Positions 1 to 10,021 are shown, counted from the stretch's first letter. The stretch is 64,000 nucleotides of DNA from JAOUJD01 sp963726405 (GCA_963726405.1 CAVSCF010000003.1:1-64000); one strand, 5' to 3'. The notes: generated by a model from the letters alone, not told the origin. Numbers and translations: made by a program.

Positions 1-1000
1 AGTCGATCCAGCCGACGGTCCAGCGGTTCAGGTCGTTGATGATCGAGCGCGCATAGCGCTCGCCGACTTCCCACGAGCCGAGATGCGGCCCGCCTTCCTG
101 GCAGCCTTCGGTGAACAGCAGGTGCTTGTCGGGCCAGGCGTCGTGCACCAGCTGCAGGTGGTCGAAGTGGTCGCGCCGTACCAGTGGAAGCCCGTGCCCC
201 AGATGTACCTGGCCGCCTCGGGGTCGGTGTAGACACGCTCGGCGCGCTCGACCATGCAGGTCGCGGTTGTGGTCCCAGATCACGATCTTGACGTGGCCCA
301 GGCCCGCCTCGTGCAGCGCCGGGCCGAGGTGGTCGCGCACGAAGTCGCGCTCCTCCTCGGCGCTGTACAGGCACGAGTCCCAGCGCTGGGCGGCCATGGG
401 CTCGTTCTGCACCGAGACGCCCCAGATCGGCACGCCTTCCTCGCGTAGGCCTGGATGAAGCGCACATAGCACTGCGCCCAGGCGTCGCGGCATTCGGGCC
501 TCAGCTTGCCGCCGTGGTTCATCTGGCCGTTGGTCTTCATCCAGGCCGGCGGGCTCCAGGGCGAGGCCAGCAGCTTGATCGGCCGGCCGGCGGCGGCCGT
601 CGCGGCCTGGATGAACGGCAGCAGCGCCTGGCGGTCGCGCTCGATGCTGAAGCTCGCGAGCGCGAAGTCCTCGGGCGTCTCGACATGCGCGTAGTTGCCG
701 AGCGCGAAGTCGCACGAGTTGATGTGCACGCGGCACAGCGTGTAGCCATGCCCGCAGGCGGGTCGAAGCAGTCGATGAGCACGGCTCGCGCGCCTCGCGG
801 CGGCAGCGCCCCAGGTCACCGCCGCCGCCTCGGTGAAGGCACCGCCGAAGCCCTCGATCGTCTGGAAGCGACGCGTGGTGTCGACCACAAGAGCCGGGCG
901 CCGTGCCGCCGCTCGGCCTCGTCTTCGATCAGGGCGGCAGCGGCGCCTGCTCTGACCAGGCCGCGTCCGCTGTCGCGCGCCGAGACGACCGCGCAAGCGC
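1..1000 (-). pseudogene. GH30 glucosylceramidase-like glycosidase, frameshifted and cut by the window edge
   Basis: This is a GH30 glycoside hydrolase, a family that includes glucosylceramidases and endo-beta-1,6-glucanases; here it would trim beta-glucan with its neighbours. The N-terminal part reads TRRFQTIEGFGGAFTEAAA, a hallmark of the family, followed by a LLASPWSPPAWMKTNGQM segment. The acid/base glutamate is visible in QNEP near 398-409 and the nucleophile in FTEGC near 101-118, so both catalytic residues are present. The reading has to change frame at least four times, at roughly 870, 770, 450 and 215. The start is uncertain because the first codons after the GH17 stop are themselves shifted. 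The C-terminus lies beyond base 1. It is either a decayed gene or a real gene with assembly errors. The family assignment is firm; the substrate is inferred from context. Confidence 0.75.
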
Positions 1001-1011
1001 CGCGTCCGCGC

Positions 1012-2769
1012 TTACTTGACCCAGTGGATGCCGTCGATGTACAGGCTTGGCCGTGCTGCCCGCGTGTCGTTGCCGGTGCGTGAGTAGACGATCCGCGATG
1101 ATGAAGCGCGCAAGCACCAGGGACAGGTCGAGCTTCGGGTTCTCGGCCACGAAGGCGCTCAGCGGGATCGACACCTGGCACCACGCCCCCGTGTTGCAGT
1201 AGCCGTAGTTGCCGGCTGGATCTGCAGGTAGGCCTCCTGCGGCTCACGGTCCTGCGTGTCGGTGGAGATGCCGATCTCGATCTTGCCCGGGTAGGTGGTG
1301 CTGATCCAGAAGTTCAGTCGGCCGGTGGCTGCGAAGCCGGACAGGTTGTCGGTCGACTCGTCGCGCGACTGGCTCAGGAAGCCCCATCCGTAACGGCCGG
1401 TACCGGCGTGATCTCGATGCTGCGCGTCGGCGTCGCCCGGCGCGAAGGCGGTCGGTGACCTCCGGGGAACGACCGCCGTGTTGCCGTCGAAGGCATCCCA
1501 GAACAGCCCGGCGGCTCGCAACTCGGAGGCCTCGGCGGCGCGTCGGTGAACAGCGTGTACTTGTTCTCGGTGCGCGGCGTTGACCACCGGCCGGCTCGAA
1601 GAAGACAGCGTCGGCTTCCAGAATAGATGCCGTCGCCGTTGGTGTCCTGGGCGGATCCGCAGCACCCAGGTGGCGGTGCCGGCGTGGCGTGTTGTTGGCG
1701 TTGATCGCCTGGATGGCGTAGCGCGCCTGGCGGTCCTCGTTGAACAGGCCCCACTTGTCGTCGCCTTGCTTCCAGGGCTCGTCGAAGGCCTCGAAGTAGA
1801 AGACCTGCCTTCGGTCCGGCGCCGGCTCGGCCCTCGTCCGCCCAGGCCGTCCAGGCGGTCCAGGTACATCTTCTGGTTGACCGGGTGGGCGCGGAACTTC
1901 AGGCGGCCCAGGTCGACCGCATTCCAGCCGGTCTCGCCGACGATGATGGGATGTACGACAGCCCCTTGCTGTCGAGGTAGTGCGGCGCCTCCTGGTACTG
2001 CCGCTTCGTCTCCGTTGATGGCGGCGTCCATCATCGCCGCGCGCGTTCGGCTTCGGGCACGTCGTTCTGAGCTTCCAGTCCCAGCGCGTCGGGTCGAAGT
2101 ACGGTGTCGAGCTCGGCGTAGGTGTGCAGCGCGGCGAAGTCGATCTCGTCGGTGATCACGGTCGGCGCGCTGGCCCAGAACGCGTAGTTGTCGTCGGTGG
2201 TCACCGGCTGGTGATCTGGCTGCGCACCGTGCGCAGGTAGTCGGCCATCAGCGTCGGCGCGATCTGGTTGAACGACCAGCTCGACCATGGTCTCGTTGCC
2301 GACGCTGACCGCCAGCACGATGTCGCTGGAACTCGTTGGCCAGCGCCACGCAGCGCGCGAGTTCGCTGCGCGGCTCGCGCATCGTTGCCGCTCTGCACGA
2401 AGGCGCCGAGCTGCACCTTGATGTTCAGGTTGTTGTCGCGGATCACCTCCAGGGTCTGCCGCGCCACCTTGTCGGAGCTGTCGAAGAGCGCGGATCAGGC
2501 GGAAGCCGGCGGCCAGCAGCAGGTCCAGGTCCTGCCGGATCTGGGCCTTGGTGAATCACTTCGGCGGCCAGCCCGTCGGCGTTGGCCGCGGTGCGGAAGG
2601 GCGAGTAGGCGACCGCCTTGCGGGTGCTGAATCGGGGCTGAGCGGGCGCATCTGCACGCCGGTGAAGGGCACGTCGCCGCCGCCGCCACAGGCGGCCAGC
2701 AGACAAGGCCAGGACAGGCCGATCGAACGCGGCGCGAATCGACATGGCGCGAAGATGCGAGTGCTTCAT
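1012..2769 (-). pseudogene. GH17 beta-1,3-glucanase lipoprotein with C-terminal galactose-binding-like domain, frameshifted
   Basis: Pieced together across several frames, this encodes a secreted GH17 beta-1,3-glucanase. The N-terminus (start near 2769 or 2745) ends in a lipobox-like segment with AACGGGG. It is followed by AVAYSPFRTA, the usual opening of bacterial GH17 domains. The acid/base Glu lies in SVGNETMVE (about 2290) and the nucleophile in VGETGWN (about 1945). The C-terminal 130 residues (NFWISTTYPGKIEIGISTDT through YIDGIHWVK) look like the ExoP-type galactose-binding domain found on beta-1,3-glucan hydrolases; the stop codon is TAA at 1012-1014. At least six frameshifts interrupt it. 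It lies between the porin and GH30 genes on the same strand and is probably co-transcribed with them from the LacI-controlled promoter near 4214. Product as intact protein is doubtful. Confidence 0.75.
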
Positions 2770-2793
2770 GGGAATTCGGCCTTAGCGTGCATG

Positions 2794-4199
2794 TCAGAAC
2801 GTGTAGATCGCGCCGGCGGTGAACCAGTTGCCGCGCTTCGTCAGCCGCGAGTCGATGCCGGTGAAGGCCAAGTTGGCTGGGCATGCTCATGGGCGACAGG
2901 CCCTGTCGGCCATAGTTCACCAGGCCGGCCACTGCCGTAGAACTGCAGGCCCTCAGCCACGTCGTAGTTCAGGCCAAGCGTGCCGATGGTGGCGGAGTTG
3001 GACTGGCCCCGCGATCGCTGGGGTTGTCGGTGGATGCGGCGCCCAGGTGGACCAGGCCGGCCGAGGTGGCCCACTTGCCGAACCTTGTAGCGTGCGCCGA
3101 GCACCATGTCGACCGAGCGTGGCCGAGTAGCCCTTGTAGACACCGCCGCCCAGGTCCTTGCTCCAGTCGACGTTGAAGGGGTTGTTCCAGATGTCGAAGC
3201 CGCCCGGGTTGTCGGGCTGGCCGACTGCAGGAACTTGGCGTAGGCGCCGCTCCAGCGGTTGGCGCGCAAGCCGCCCGAGAGTTCGAGCTTGGAGTCGACC
3301 TGGTAGCGCGCCATCACCATCGCGATGCCCTGGCTGGACCCGCCGAGCTGCGTGTCGAACGACGGGTCGTAGAACAGGCCGGTGAAGGGCCGTGACCGAA
3401 GGCGCTCGGCGTGCCGTTCTTCGTGTCCTGCAGCATCATGTCGAGTGCAGGTCGCCGCTTGCCGTAGTGAAGCCACAGCTCCCAGAAGCGCGGCTTGTTG
3501 CTCTTCCAGCCGCTCTCGCCGATGTCGTAGGTGGCCTTCGACGCACCAGGTCGCCTTCGGCCACGTCGAACACGCGCGAGGTGTAGCGCACCGCGCGCGT
3601 CAGCAGGCCGTAGCCCGCGCCGCGACGAAGCCCAGGGGTCGGACAGGCCGATGTCGCTGCCGAACGGATAGTCGGCCATGCTCCAGGCGCGCGTCTGCAT
3701 GGCGCCAATGCGCAGCGCTGCCATAGTCCTCGTGGCTGAGCGCCATGTTGTTGTCGTACCAGAAGCCGTTGAAGTCGACGTTGCCGTCGCGCCAGCGCTG
3801 GCTCAGCATGGCCTGAACCTTGAAGCCGCGCGGGCAGGTCGTACTTGAAGCCGAGGTAGGGCTGGACCAGCGTGAGCGTGCGTGGTGCCCGCGCCGTAGG
3901 CCTTGCCCTGCACCAGCTCATCGGCCCAGATGAATTCCTTGCGGCTTGAGCGGATCGACCTGGCAGTTGTTGTCCTGCAGGGCGGCTGTGACCCGCGTGA
4001 CCTCGGCCTTGGCAAAGCCCGTCGAGACTGAAGGGGCCGAAGTCGACGGCCGAGCCGGGACCGCTGCAGCGGACAGGCCGACGCACGGCAGGGCACAAGG
4101 CGCGTGCCGCGCGCGCCGCGAAGCCGGTCGATCGGAGGGTCCGCTCGATGCGTCGAGGGTGGGTGGTGCATGCGGCGTCGCCCCTGGCTGAGTGTGCAA
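2794..4199 (-). pseudogene. Outer-membrane beta-barrel porin, frameshifted
   Basis: Joined across frames, this gives an outer-membrane porin of about 465 residues. Recognisable segments are SAVDFGPFSLDGFAKAEV just after the signal peptide, FKVQAMLSQRWRDGNVDFNG, RIGAMQTRAWSMADYPFG and SKLELSGGLRANRWSGAY, all of alternating beta-strand character. The protein ends AIYTF, and a terminal Phe is the usual assembly signal for outer-membrane barrels. It would let glucan oligosaccharides into the periplasm, judged only from its place among glucanases and its LacI-type operator. At least five single-base frameshifts are needed. The start is not fixed: candidates lie at about 4190-4199, only some 15 nt from the palindrome at 4214-4227, so the operator probably overlaps the promoter. 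It does not show clear LamB features, so a general porin is the safer name. Confidence 0.7.
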
Positions 4200-4213
4200 A
4201 GTGCGAGCGGAAC

Positions 4214-4227
4214 TGAAAGCGCTTTCA
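4214..4227. promoter_or_regulatory. LacI/GalR-type operator in front of the porin gene
   Basis: The perfect 14-bp palindrome TGAAAGCGCTTTCA matches the general operator of LacI/GalR repressors, including the central CG step. It sits just upstream of the minus-strand porin gene and is one of three exact copies in the window. The cognate regulator is not in the window. Confidence 0.85.
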
Positions 4228-4348
4228 CGAGCTTAGTGGATCGCCCTTGGATCGCGTCAATCCGGCGCTGAAAACGTGTTTGCCGATCCTGGCATGCGCG
4301 ACCGGTGCACAGACTGCAATCGGGTGTCGGGAAAACTGCGGACGCCGG

Positions 4349-4362
4349 TGAAAGCGCTTTCA
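4349..4362. promoter_or_regulatory. LacI/GalR-type operator in front of the GH81 gene
   Basis: A second perfect TGAAAGCGCTTTCA lies 41 nt before the GH81 start codon and 135 nt from the porin operator. The spacing would allow one tetrameric repressor to bridge both promoters by looping, which is inference. Confidence 0.85.
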
Positions 4363-4402
4363 ACCGATGGATGCTGCACCGCGCGCCGCATGGAGTGCCT
4401 TC

Positions 4403-6708
4403 ATGGCTGACATGAACAGAATCGTTGGAATCGGCATTGCCGCTGTGCTCCGGACTCGCGATCGTCGCGCTGACCCGGCGCCGCGCGCAGCCGGTCAAGG
4501 CCGGTGCCGGCAGCTACTTCTCCGGCCCCAAGGGCAGCGACAAGGGCCTGCCCGCCGCGCCGCTCCGCACCGAGGCCATGCTCAAGAAGGCGGCGCCGAC
4601 CAGCCAGTGGTATTCGACGCTGATCTTCGACCCGAAGCCCGGCGCCGATCTTCGTGCAGCCCATGACGGTCCGTGCCACGGCGGCCGGCTTCGAAATGGT
4701 GTTGCCGGGCAAGGAGGTCATGGCCACCGAGCGGCGCGACACCGAGATCGGCTATCCGCACCGCGACCCGTTGGTGATCTCGCCGGTCGGCGTTCGAGCC
4801 CGGCCCGGCGCAAGCTGGCGAAGACCGGCGACTGGTCGATAGACATCTCGTTCGCGCGCGGCGCCGACGACATGCGGGTGACCGTTGCACACGGCAACCC
4901 GTATGCCTTCCTGCAGGTGTCACGCGGCGACCTGCGGCTGCGGCTGCCGGCGGCCGGCGAGCGCATCGACACCGGCGCCGATGCGCGCGTGCTCGCGCTG
5001 CGCGTGAAGGGCAAGGCCTATGCGCTGTTCGCGCCGACCGGGGCGCGCTGGGAGTCGGCCTCGCCAACGCGAGTGGGTCGTGCGCCTGCCTGCCGACAAG
5101 CGCTACATGTCTGCTGCGGTGCTGCCCGACGACAGGCCGAGACGCTGGCCCTGTTCACCCGCCATGCCTACGCCTTCGTCGAGGACACGCGCGTCGATTG
5201 GCGCTACGAGGCAGCGGCGAGCCAGATCGAAACCACCTTCAAGGCGAGCGACGCGCACTGATGGAAGGGCCCGACAACGGCCCGCTGTACGGCCTGTATC
5301 CGCACCACTGGTTCAGGAACGCCTCGGTCGACGGCAAGCTCGGACCGGGCTACGACACGGTGCGCGGCAAGATCCGCCTGCTGGCCGCAGCGCAGTTCAA
5401 GACCACGCCAGCCGTATGCCGGCTTCGTGCCCTTCTGGCCGGGCATCGCCGAGTCACCGCGCAAGGCCGAGTTGGCCGACCTGATGAAGGCCGACTTGCG
5501 CAATGCACGACGCATGATGCTGCCCGAAGGCAAGAGCGCGTATTGGCAGGGCAAGGGTTTGCAGCGCATCCTCAAACTGCTCGATGTGTTCGAGCAGCAG
5601 GGCGACACCGAGGGCCGCGACCGGCTGCTGGCGATGCTGCAAAAGCGCATGGAAGAGTGGTTCTCGGGCAACGATGCGAAAAACTACTTCTTCTACGACA
5701 AGTCGCTGGGTGCGGTGGCGAGTTACCCGGACGAGTTCTTCGCCATCGCCGAGATCAACGACCACCATTTCTGGTACGGCTACTGGATCCGCGCCGCCGC
5801 CGAGATCGCGCTGCGCGATCCGGCCTGGGCCGCGCAAGGACAGGTGGGGTGCGATGGTCGAGTCTGCTCATCGCCGACATCGCCACCGCCGAACGGGGCC
5901 GCGCCGACTTCCCGTTCCTGCGCAACTTCGACCCGTACGAAGGCCACTCATGGGCGAATGGCCTGGGCGGCGTCGGCGAATACGGGGTGCTCGGCAACAA
6001 CCAGGAATCGTCGTCCGAATCGATCAACGCCTGGGCCGGCCTGATCCTGTGGGGGGAGGTCACGGGCAAGCGGGAGCTGCGCGACCTGGGCATGTACCTG
6101 TACGCGACCGAGTCTCAGGCCATCAACCACTACTGGTTCGACGTGCACGGCCAGGTGCTGGCGCCCGAGTACAAGAACGTCGACGTGGCGCAGCTGTTCG
6201 GCGGCAAGTACATCCACAACACCTGGTGGACCGACGACCCGCGCCAGATCACCGGCATCAACCTCCTGCCCATCACCACCGCGTCGACCTACTTCGGCGC
6301 CTACCCCGACTACATCAAACGCAACCTGGCCGGCCTGAAGGACGAGCAGGAGATCTGGGCGGCGCGCGGCAAGAGGTCGATCCGCCCGACATCTGGCAGG
6401 ACGTGTTCGCCAAGTACCTGGCCTTGGCCGACCCGGCGGCCGGTTTGGCAGCATGGAACCGCTGGGGTGCGGTCGAACTCGGTGAAACGCGGTCCTACAC
6501 CTTGCACTGGCTGTTGAGCCTGGACGAGATGGGCGTGCCCGACTTCGGCATCAGCGCCGACACGCCGCTGTACTCGGTCTTCAAGCGCGCCGACGGGCGC
6601 CAGGACCTATCTGGCGTACAACGCCGGCAAGGCGCCGCTCAGTGTGCGCTTCAGCGACGGCAAGACGCTGGTCGTTGCGCCCGGCACGCTGGGCGCGCAG
6701 CGAACTGA
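4403..6708 (+). pseudogene. GH81 endo-beta-1,3-glucanase, frameshifted
   Basis: This is a GH81 endo-beta-1,3-glucanase of about 768 residues when the frames are joined. ATG 4403 is preceded by GGAG seven bases upstream and begins with a single hydrophobic segment (NRIVGIGIAAVL), which could be a signal anchor. Family landmarks are GPLYGLYPHHW (about 5280), KNYFFYDKSLGAVASYP (about 5690), DPYEGHSWANG (about 5930), which contains the catalytic Asp, and NNQESSSESINAW (about 5998), which contains the catalytic glutamates; HNTWWTDDPRQ follows. About ten frame changes are needed across 2.3 kb, mixing apparent insertions and deletions, while the amino-acid sequence between them stays well conserved. 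That pattern suits sequencing error or very recent decay better than old decay. It is divergent from the porin and controlled by the operator at 4349. Confidence 0.8.
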
Positions 6709-6775
6709 GTGCGGGAAAGCGATAGGTCTGCGCATATGTGCCCTTGCCGATGCTTCGCCCTGCTCCGATGACTTT

Positions 6776-6789
6776 TGAAAGCGCTTTCA
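6776..6789. promoter_or_regulatory. LacI/GalR-type operator in front of the repeat-protein gene
   Basis: The third perfect TGAAAGCGCTTTCA, 61 nt before the start of the secreted repeat protein at 6850. It ties that unknown protein to the glucanase regulon. Confidence 0.85.
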
Positions 6790-7574
6790 CGAACCTGCGC
6801 AACAGCACTCGGCCTGCATCGAACGCCAACTCCGCAGAGACACTTCGCCATGACGCACCACGCCCATCTCGCCACGCTGACCGCCGCCTCATGCTGTCTT
6901 GCGCCCTGCTCGGTCGCGTGCGGCGGCGGTGACGCCGAAGCCCCGCCGCCGGCTGCTGCCGACGTGGTGGCGCCGCCTCCGCCGCCGGGGCCGGACACCA
7001 CGCCGCCGACGGTGACCATTGCGAATAACGTTTCGGCGGCCACGGCCACCGGCCCGGTGACCTTCACCTTCGTGTTCAGCGAAGACGTGGGCATCAGCTT
7101 CGACGCGGGCGACATTTCGTCACGGGCGGCACGGCGAGCGGATTCAACCGGATCAGCGGCGCGCAGAGCACCGTCGTCGTCACACCCACGCCGGGTGTCG
7201 GCGGCACCATCACGGTCACGGTAGCGCCCGGCAGCTTCACCGATATCGCCGGCAACGCGAATGCGGTCGGCGCGACGGCCTCCAAACCGTACATCGCCTC
7301 GCAGACGATCACGTTTGCCTCACCGGGCGACCAGACGCTTGGCGTCGCGGCGCCCGCGCTGGTCGCCACCTCCAGCTCCGGGCTGCCGGTGACGATCAAC
7401 TCGACGACGCCGGCGGTATGCACGGTCAGTGGCACCACGCTCACACTCGTGGCTGGCGGCTCCTGCAGCCTGACAGCCAGCCAGCCCGGCGACGCCAACT
7501 TCGCCCCCGCTGCGCCGGTCACCCGCGTCTTCTCTGTGGCGGGCGCCGCGCCCACTCCGCTCACCTTCTCCTCG

Positions 7575-8241
7575 GGCTTTGCGGCGGGCAATCTCACGGT
7601 CGAGGGTGGGGCGTACTTCTCGTACAGCGGCAGCAATCTGGACAGTTTCAGCTGCTCGGGGGGTCCGGCGTGGTGCGGCAGCGGCAACGGTGGCAGCGGC
7701 GCGACCAGTTTCTTCTTCTCCTACTACCAGACGCCGTCGCCGGCCACTGCGCTGTACAACGGCATCAGTGTGCTGGCGCCGGGCGTGACCGCGGTCAGCG
7801 CCACCGCCGACACTCCGGGGGTGCAGATCAACGGTCAGACCACCGTGAACTTCACGTTCAACAACAATCCGGAGTGGCAGGCGAGCGGCACCAACAACTT
7901 CGGCGTGCTCCTGACGCTGGGCAAGTTCTACGACGTGGATCCGGGGGCCGGCGTGCAGCCGTGCAACATCAAGCTGCTGGCGGTGGTCACGCCGCTGAAC
8001 AACGGCGCGGCCACGCCCTATGCGATCCCGCTCAGCAGCTTCGCGATCATCCAGTCGTGCAACAGCGGCATCACCACGGTGGCGGCGGCGCTGGCCAGCT
8101 CGCCGGTGTCGGAGGTCGCCTTTCAGGCGGCTGGCGGCGGTGCCGCACTACCCACCGTCGGCGGCAAGACCACCGGTGCCAACCTGAGCGTCGCCGCCGC
8201 CGGCGTCTACCCGACCACGCTCGCGCTGACCGGCGGCATCA
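7575..8241 (+). repeat. Tandem direct repeat, copy 1 (667 nt)
   Basis: First copy of a repeat spanning a whole protein domain, from GGCTTTGCGGCGGGCAATCT to GGCGGCATCA. It differs from copy 2 at three third-codon positions that I could find and at one indel. A linker of 50 nt separates the copies. Confidence 0.9.
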
Positions 8242-8291
8242 CCTTCGGTGTGGCCAGTACGCCGCAACCGCGGCCGGTCGACTTCTCCACC

Positions 8292-8957
8292 GGCTTTGCG
8301 GCGGGCAATCTCACGGTCGAGGGTGGGGCGTACTTCTCGTACAGCGGCAGCAATCTGGACAGTTTCAGCTGCTCGGGGGGTCCGGCGTGGTGCGGCAGCG
8401 GCAACGGTGGCAGCGGCGCGACGAGCTTCTTCTTCTCCTACTACCAGACGCCGTCGCCGGCCACTGCGCTGTACAACGGCATCAGTGTGCTGGCGCCGGG
8501 CGTGACCGCGGTCAGCGCCACCGCCGACACTCCGGGGGTGCAGATCAACGGTCAGACCACCGTAAACTTCACGTTCAACAACAATCCGGAGTGGCAGGCG
8601 AGCGGCACCAACAACTTCGGCGTGCTCCTGACGCTGGGCAAGTTCTACGACGTGGATCCGGGGGCCGGCGTCAGCCGTGCAACATCAAGCTGCTGGCGGT
8701 GGTCACGCCGCTGAACAACGGCGCGGCCACGCCCTATGCGATCCCGCTCAGCAGCTTCGCGATCATCCAGTCGTGCAACAGCGGCATCACCACGGTGGCG
8801 GCGGCGCTGGCCAGCTCGCCGGTGTCGGAGGTCGCCTTTCAGGCGGCTGGCGGCGGTGCCGCACTACCCACCGTCGGCGGCAAGACCACCGGTGCCAACC
8901 TGAGCGTCGCCGCCGCCGGCGTCTACCCGACCACGCTCGCGCTGACCGGCGGCATCA
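8292..8957 (+). repeat. Tandem direct repeat, copy 2 (666 nt)
   Basis: Second copy, offset by 717 nt from the first. Its only length difference is a missing G (GGCGTCAGCC here against GGCGTGCAGCC at about 7950), which shifts the frame at about 8668. The substitutions seen (ACC AGT to ACG AGC, GTG to GTA) are all silent. Confidence 0.9.
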
Positions 8958-8979
8958 GCTTCCGACCCTGATTAGGGGT

Positions 8980-9008
8980 GAGGTGGCCTCGCATGGCGAG
9001 GCCACCTC
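8980..9008 (+). terminator. Strong hairpin after the repeat-protein gene
   Basis: Perfect 13-bp inverted repeat GAGGTGGCCTCGC / GCGAGGCCACCTC with a 3-nt loop, eight bases after the stop codon. There is no U-run, so it may protect the 3' end or terminate in both directions. Confidence 0.65.
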
Positions 9009-9376
9009 GCTGAATTCTGACGTGAATCTGTGAACTGCCTGGCGTAGCGCGAGCGCGCTTATTCGCCCTCGGCGGACAGCGTCGCAAACCGGCGATTTAC
9101 GCCGATGAGCCGCAGCCTCGCTGCGGTTACCTCCATACGGCCACTATCACCTAGTCTCGGCTCCACTGGGAAACGAAGTTGCTGTGACCAGTCCGGACTT
9201 CAGATCTCGCGGTCTCTCGATTCGGATGCTCACGGCCAACCAAGGACCGCTTAGAAAAGCGGGGGGACTTTGGGAGGAGTGGGATGGTGCAAGACAGTAC
9301 CGTACAGAGCAGATGGGGGACGGGCGGACCGCTCTCTTATACTTAAGAGATCAACCTTTTGCAGGCGCCAGAAGGG
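9009..9376. other. Non-coding spacer leading into the tRNA-fragment region
   Basis: No convincing gene here. It holds two small inverted repeats: CCGCAGC/GCTGCGG at 9110-9126 and TCTCTTA/TAAGAGA at 9333-9350. The reading frames crossing it run on through the tRNA fragment and are not credible proteins. The octamer CAGGCGCC at 9362-9369 recurs directly before the second tRNA fragment (10716-10723), so it may belong to the same recombination site. Confidence 0.5.
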
Positions 9377-9421
9377 CTACGAACCAAGGGGTCGTGGGTT
9401 CGAATCCTGCCGGGCGCGCCA
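9377..9421 (+). repeat. tRNA-Arg(ACG) 3' half, copy 1 (probable attachment-site scar)
   Basis: These 45 nt are the 3' part of a tRNA-Arg gene: anticodon loop CTACGAA (anticodon ACG), 3' anticodon-stem strand CCAAG, variable loop, complete T-arm (GTGGG TTCGAAT CCTGC), acceptor strand CGGGCGC, discriminator G and CCA. No D-arm or 5' acceptor strand lies in front of it, so it cannot fold as a tRNA. Identity with the second copy begins exactly in the anticodon loop, a classic crossover site of tyrosine recombinases that integrate into tRNA genes. It is best read as an attL/attR-type duplication. Confidence 0.8.
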
Positions 9422-9431
9422 CACATTCAAA

Positions 9432-9458
9432 GGGGCTGCAGAAATGCAGCCCCTTTTT
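9432..9458 (+). terminator. Rho-independent terminator following tRNA-Arg fragment 1
   Basis: GGGGCTGCA, loop GAAA, TGCAGCCCC, then TTTTT. It is duplicated with the tRNA fragment (compare 10778-10799), showing that the repeated block included the native tRNA terminator. Confidence 0.85.
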
Positions 9459-9577
9459 ATCTTGTAACAGCGACGGTCGCGCTGGAACTGCCACAAGGCA
9501 GACCACCGGAGGTCGCAATGGATCCAGCCGGGCCAATCAATAGCTCTGTTCGGTTCCAATGCAACGGCATCGCCCTT

Positions 9578-10021
9578 TCAGGCAGCGATCTTCACGCCGT
9601 TTTGATTCGCAATGGCGATCAGCTTGGGGATGTCCGGAGGGCCGGGCGGAATTTCCTTGTCAATGTTCGTGAAGAGCTGCGAGGCGAGTCCGCTTGAGCC
9701 GGTGACCGAAATCATCTCGCCGCCGCCGGCGCCGAATTGAAAGCAGTGCACCGTACCTGCGGGAAGATGCACGAGCGTCCCAGGCCTGGCGATCACGGTC
9801 TGGTCCTCGTAACGGATTTCGATGTTGCCCCTGACGACATAGAAGGACTCGTCCCAGTCATGCGAATGCGGTGGCGGGCCGGTGCCTTCATCGCCCTGTT
9901 GCAGGAAGATCTCGTAGCCGTGTGTAGCGCCCTTCGAGGCCAGCACGGTGATCTTCTCGCCGACCACATTCAGTGCACGGGCGTATTCGCCAGGCGTCAC
10001 GACAAACGGTGCAGTCTTCAT
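9578..10021 (-). CDS. Cupin-domain protein
   Basis: A 147-residue single-domain cupin. The second cupin motif is clear in PGTLVHLPAGTVHCF, and the first in PPPHSHDWDESFYVVRG with metal-ligand-type His, His and Glu. These proteins form a small beta-barrel that often binds a metal and a small carboxylate or aromatic ligand; the substrate here is unknown. ATG 10019-10021 (MKTAPFV) is chosen because CTTCTCC on the plus strand at 10028-10034 gives GGAGAAG six bases before it; two in-frame ATGs further upstream are possible. It lies between the two tRNA-Arg fragments and 42 nt downstream of another small minus-strand gene, so the two probably form a cargo operon. Confidence 0.8.
   Translation of the reverse strand: MKTAPFVVTPGEYARALNVVGEKITVLASKGATHGYEIFLQQGDEGTGPPPHSHDWDESFYVVRGNIEIRYEDQTVIARPGTLVHLPAGTVHCFQFGAGGGEMISVTGSSGLASQLFTNIDKEIPPGPPDIPKLIAIANQNGVKIAA

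Larger units (their letters stand above)
6850..8971 (+). pseudogene. Secreted protein with Ig-like domains and two near-identical 222-residue C-terminal domains, two frameshifts
   Basis: Unrecognised secreted protein of about 707 residues after correcting two one-base deletions (near 7118 and 8668). The N-terminus has a short hydrophobic stretch ending SVACGGG, probably a lipobox, then a proline-rich linker (APPPPPGP). Residues 50-130 read TTPPTVTIANNVSAATATGP and onwards, like bacterial Ig-like domains; a second Ig-like part (ITFASPGDQTLGVAAPALVA) follows. The C-terminal two thirds are a tandem pair of domains starting GFAAGNLTVEGGAYFSYSGS, rich in Gly, Ser, Asn and aromatic residues and with cysteines at equivalent places. 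I do not know a characterised family for this domain; binding to glucan is a guess from the shared operator and neighbouring glucanases. The stop is TGA 8969-8971, followed at once by a strong hairpin. Confidence 0.7.

Noticed and set aside
2794..4199. Porin considered as LamB maltoporin
   Set aside because: Barrel and terminal Phe fit, but the visible segments lack LamB-specific motifs; a general porin name is safer.
7575..8957. Direct repeats considered as a CRISPR array
   Set aside because: The unit is 667 nt, coding, present twice and without spacers.
9184..9543. Open frames crossing the first tRNA-Arg fragment on both strands
   Set aside because: They read through the tRNA sequence and its terminator; peptides such as NQGVVGSNPAGRA are well-known false translations of tRNA genes.
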